NCBI GenBank assembly: GCA_029935375.1
Contig: JAOZKL010000053.1
Span: 1-5,663 of the forward strand
From: Patescibacteria group bacterium
GTDB lineage: Bacteria; Patescibacteriota; JACMRA01
Direction of reading: 5' to 3'
DNA length: 5,663 nucleotides
The position numbers were made by a program, and so were the translations under genes. The notes beneath the pieces are model-generated. The model was not told the DNA's origin. It did no database searches and saw nothing but the letters and a program-made list of their open reading frames with translations. Positions 4,464 to 5,663 of this stretch are shown here, in pieces. Position 1 is the stretch's first letter. Each line of letters opens with the position of its first letter.

Positions 4464-5612
4464 ATGACAAAGAAAAAAGATGAAAAAAACTCCACACCAG
4501 TATCAAAAGATTTGGCGGAGAAAAAGAAAATGGCAAGTTTGATTGTCAAGCAGATACGAAGCAGTTTTGGGAACGGATCTATAATGAAAATGGACGAAGT
4601 AATCAACACAGATATAGAAGTAATATCTACTGGATCATTATCTGTAGACCTTGCAACTGGAGTTGGCGGGTTTCCAAAGGGTAGGGTGATAGAGATATAC
4701 GGACCAGAATCATCTGGGAAAACCTCTTTAGCTTTGTCTGCAATCGCACAAGCACAAAGAGCTGATGGAATAGCTGCATTTATAGATGCAGAACACGCGC
4801 TAGATCCAGAATGGGCTGCAAAACTAGGGGTAAAAATAAATGATCTTTACCTATCTCAGCCAAGCAATGGAGAAGAGGCCCTAGAAATTGTAGACAACCT
4901 TATCCGTTCAAACGCATTTGATATAATTGTTATTGACTCTGTTGCTGCACTTGTACCAAAATCAGAGTTGGAAGGTAATATGGGAGATGCTCAGATGGGT
5001 GTTCAGGCTCGTCTTATGTCTCAAGCTTTGCGAAAAATAACCGGAGCGATTAGCAAATCCAAGACCACTGTAATATTTATCAATCAGATCCGTATGAAAA
5101 TCGGTGTAATGTTTGGTAGTCCAGAAACAACTACCGGTGGACAGGCGCTAAAATTCTTCTCTTCACAAAGACTGGACATACGAAAAGCTGGGATGCTAAA
5201 GTCTGGAAACGAAAATGTAGGTATTAGAATTAGAGTAAAGATTGTAAAGAATAAGCTAGCAGCTCCATTCAAAAAAGTTGAGTTTGATATGATGTTTGAC
5301 GAACCGGGGGTATTCAGTCTGGCTGGTGAAATAATAGATGTTGGACAAAATTTTGGAGTAATAGAGAAAACTGGAAATACATATTCGCTTAATTTGCCTG
5401 GTCAAAAAGAATCTGTCAAACTAGGTGTTGGTAGAGATAAAGCCAAAAACTCGTTGTATAGCGATCAGGTCAAAATGTATGCAGCTAGAGATGAAATTGT
5501 AAGGAAATTTAAAGAAAAAATTGCAGAGAAAAGAGCTGAAACATTATCCGCTGGAGATAGTGAAAACATAGATAATAAAGTAAAAATAACAGACGATACA
5601 GAAAAAGAATAA
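4464..5612 (+). CDS. recA: Recombinase RecA
   Basis: ATP-dependent DNA strand-exchange protein that forms filaments on single-stranded DNA for recombination repair. The protein has 382 residues (E. coli 353), the excess lying mainly in a lysine-rich N-terminus and an acidic tail. It shows Walker A GPESSGKTS (80-88), catalytic Glu110 in FIDAEHALD, Walker B VIDSV (156-160), DNA-binding loop L1 around LEGNMGDAQMG (169-179), and L2 NQIRMKIGVMFGSPETTTGG (207-226), nearly identical to E. coli. The C-terminal domain follows (about 285-350), ending in an acidic tail. I chose the ATG at 4464, although no Shine-Dalgarno precedes it, because residues 14-35 align with the E. coli N-terminal helix. An ATG at 4530 has GGAG nine bases upstream but would remove half of that helix. 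The gene ends in TAA and has its own terminator. Confidence 0.98.
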   Translation: MTKKKDEKNSTPVSKDLAEKKKMASLIVKQIRSSFGNGSIMKMDEVINTDIEVISTGSLSVDLATGVGGFPKGRVIEIYGPESSGKTSLALSAIAQAQRADGIAAFIDAEHALDPEWAAKLGVKINDLYLSQPSNGEEALEIVDNLIRSNAFDIIVIDSVAALVPKSELEGNMGDAQMGVQARLMSQALRKITGAISKSKTTVIFINQIRMKIGVMFGSPETTTGGQALKFFSSQRLDIRKAGMLKSGNENVGIRIRVKIVKNKLAAPFKKVEFDMMFDEPGVFSLAGEIIDVGQNFGVIEKTGNTYSLNLPGQKESVKLGVGRDKAKNSLYSDQVKMYAARDEIVRKFKEKIAEKRAETLSAGDSENIDNKVKITDDTEKE

Positions 5613-5638
5613 AAAACTTTTTCATATTGTATAAAAAC

Positions 5639-5661
5639 AGAGGGTCGTAAAACCCTCTTTT
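5639..5661 (+). terminator. Intrinsic terminator of recA
   Basis: A perfect seven-base-pair stem AGAGGGT (5639-5645) with ACCCTCT (5652-5658), loop CGTAAA, and T run at 5659-5661 continuing AT to the window end. It begins 26 bases after the recA stop. The AAAAAC tract on its 5' side could also serve as a weaker reverse terminator. Confidence 0.85.
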
Positions 5662-5663
5662 AT

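Noticed and set aside
5084..5272. Minus-strand frame of 62 codons inside recA
   Set aside because: It lies wholly opposite the conserved L2 region of recA.
245..5612. Alternative genetic code with TGA read as glycine, as in some CPR lineages
   Set aside because: All four genes are full length under the standard code and have no in-frame TGA, although none uses TGA as its stop.

Overview
The window is AT-rich bacterial DNA using the standard genetic code: four intact genes end in TAA or TAG and read through full-length conserved domains, with no sign that TGA is recoded. The mix of genes fits a Candidate Phyla Radiation (Patescibacteria) genome. It holds an exported protein with DKNYY repeats, a TrmA/RlmD-family methyltransferase lacking the usual iron-sulphur cysteines, almost no Shine-Dalgarno sequences, and scattered 'GGATCC...TGACA' intergenic repeats. 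This placement is an inference from gene content, not a phylogenetic result.

Layout: bases 1-198 are a cluster of short dispersed repeats. Bases 245-3638 carry three genes on the minus strand, transcribed in the order DKNYY membrane-anchored protein, ung (uracil-DNA glycosylase), rlmD-like RNA m5U methyltransferase. The first two are 12 bp apart and probably co-transcribed; the third has its own promoter candidate. Bases 3676-4170 have no credible gene and contain a second repeat cluster, including a 31-bp sequence identical to one in the first cluster. The two clusters therefore bracket the three-gene block.

The right part is on the plus strand. A strong unassigned RNA hairpin (4209-4278) lies just upstream of tRNA-Ser(GGA) (4289-4373, class II, encoded CCA). 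An intrinsic terminator follows at 4424-4448, then recA (4464-5612) and its own terminator at the window edge.

Functionally, ung (uracil removal from DNA) and recA (recombination and repair) are housekeeping repair genes, the methyltransferase and tRNA serve translation, and the DKNYY protein is a probable surface protein of unknown role. I see no defence system, CRISPR array, transposase or integrase. The least explained items are the hairpin RNA before tRNA-Ser, the repeat clusters, and the near absence of 5' leaders and ribosome binding sites.
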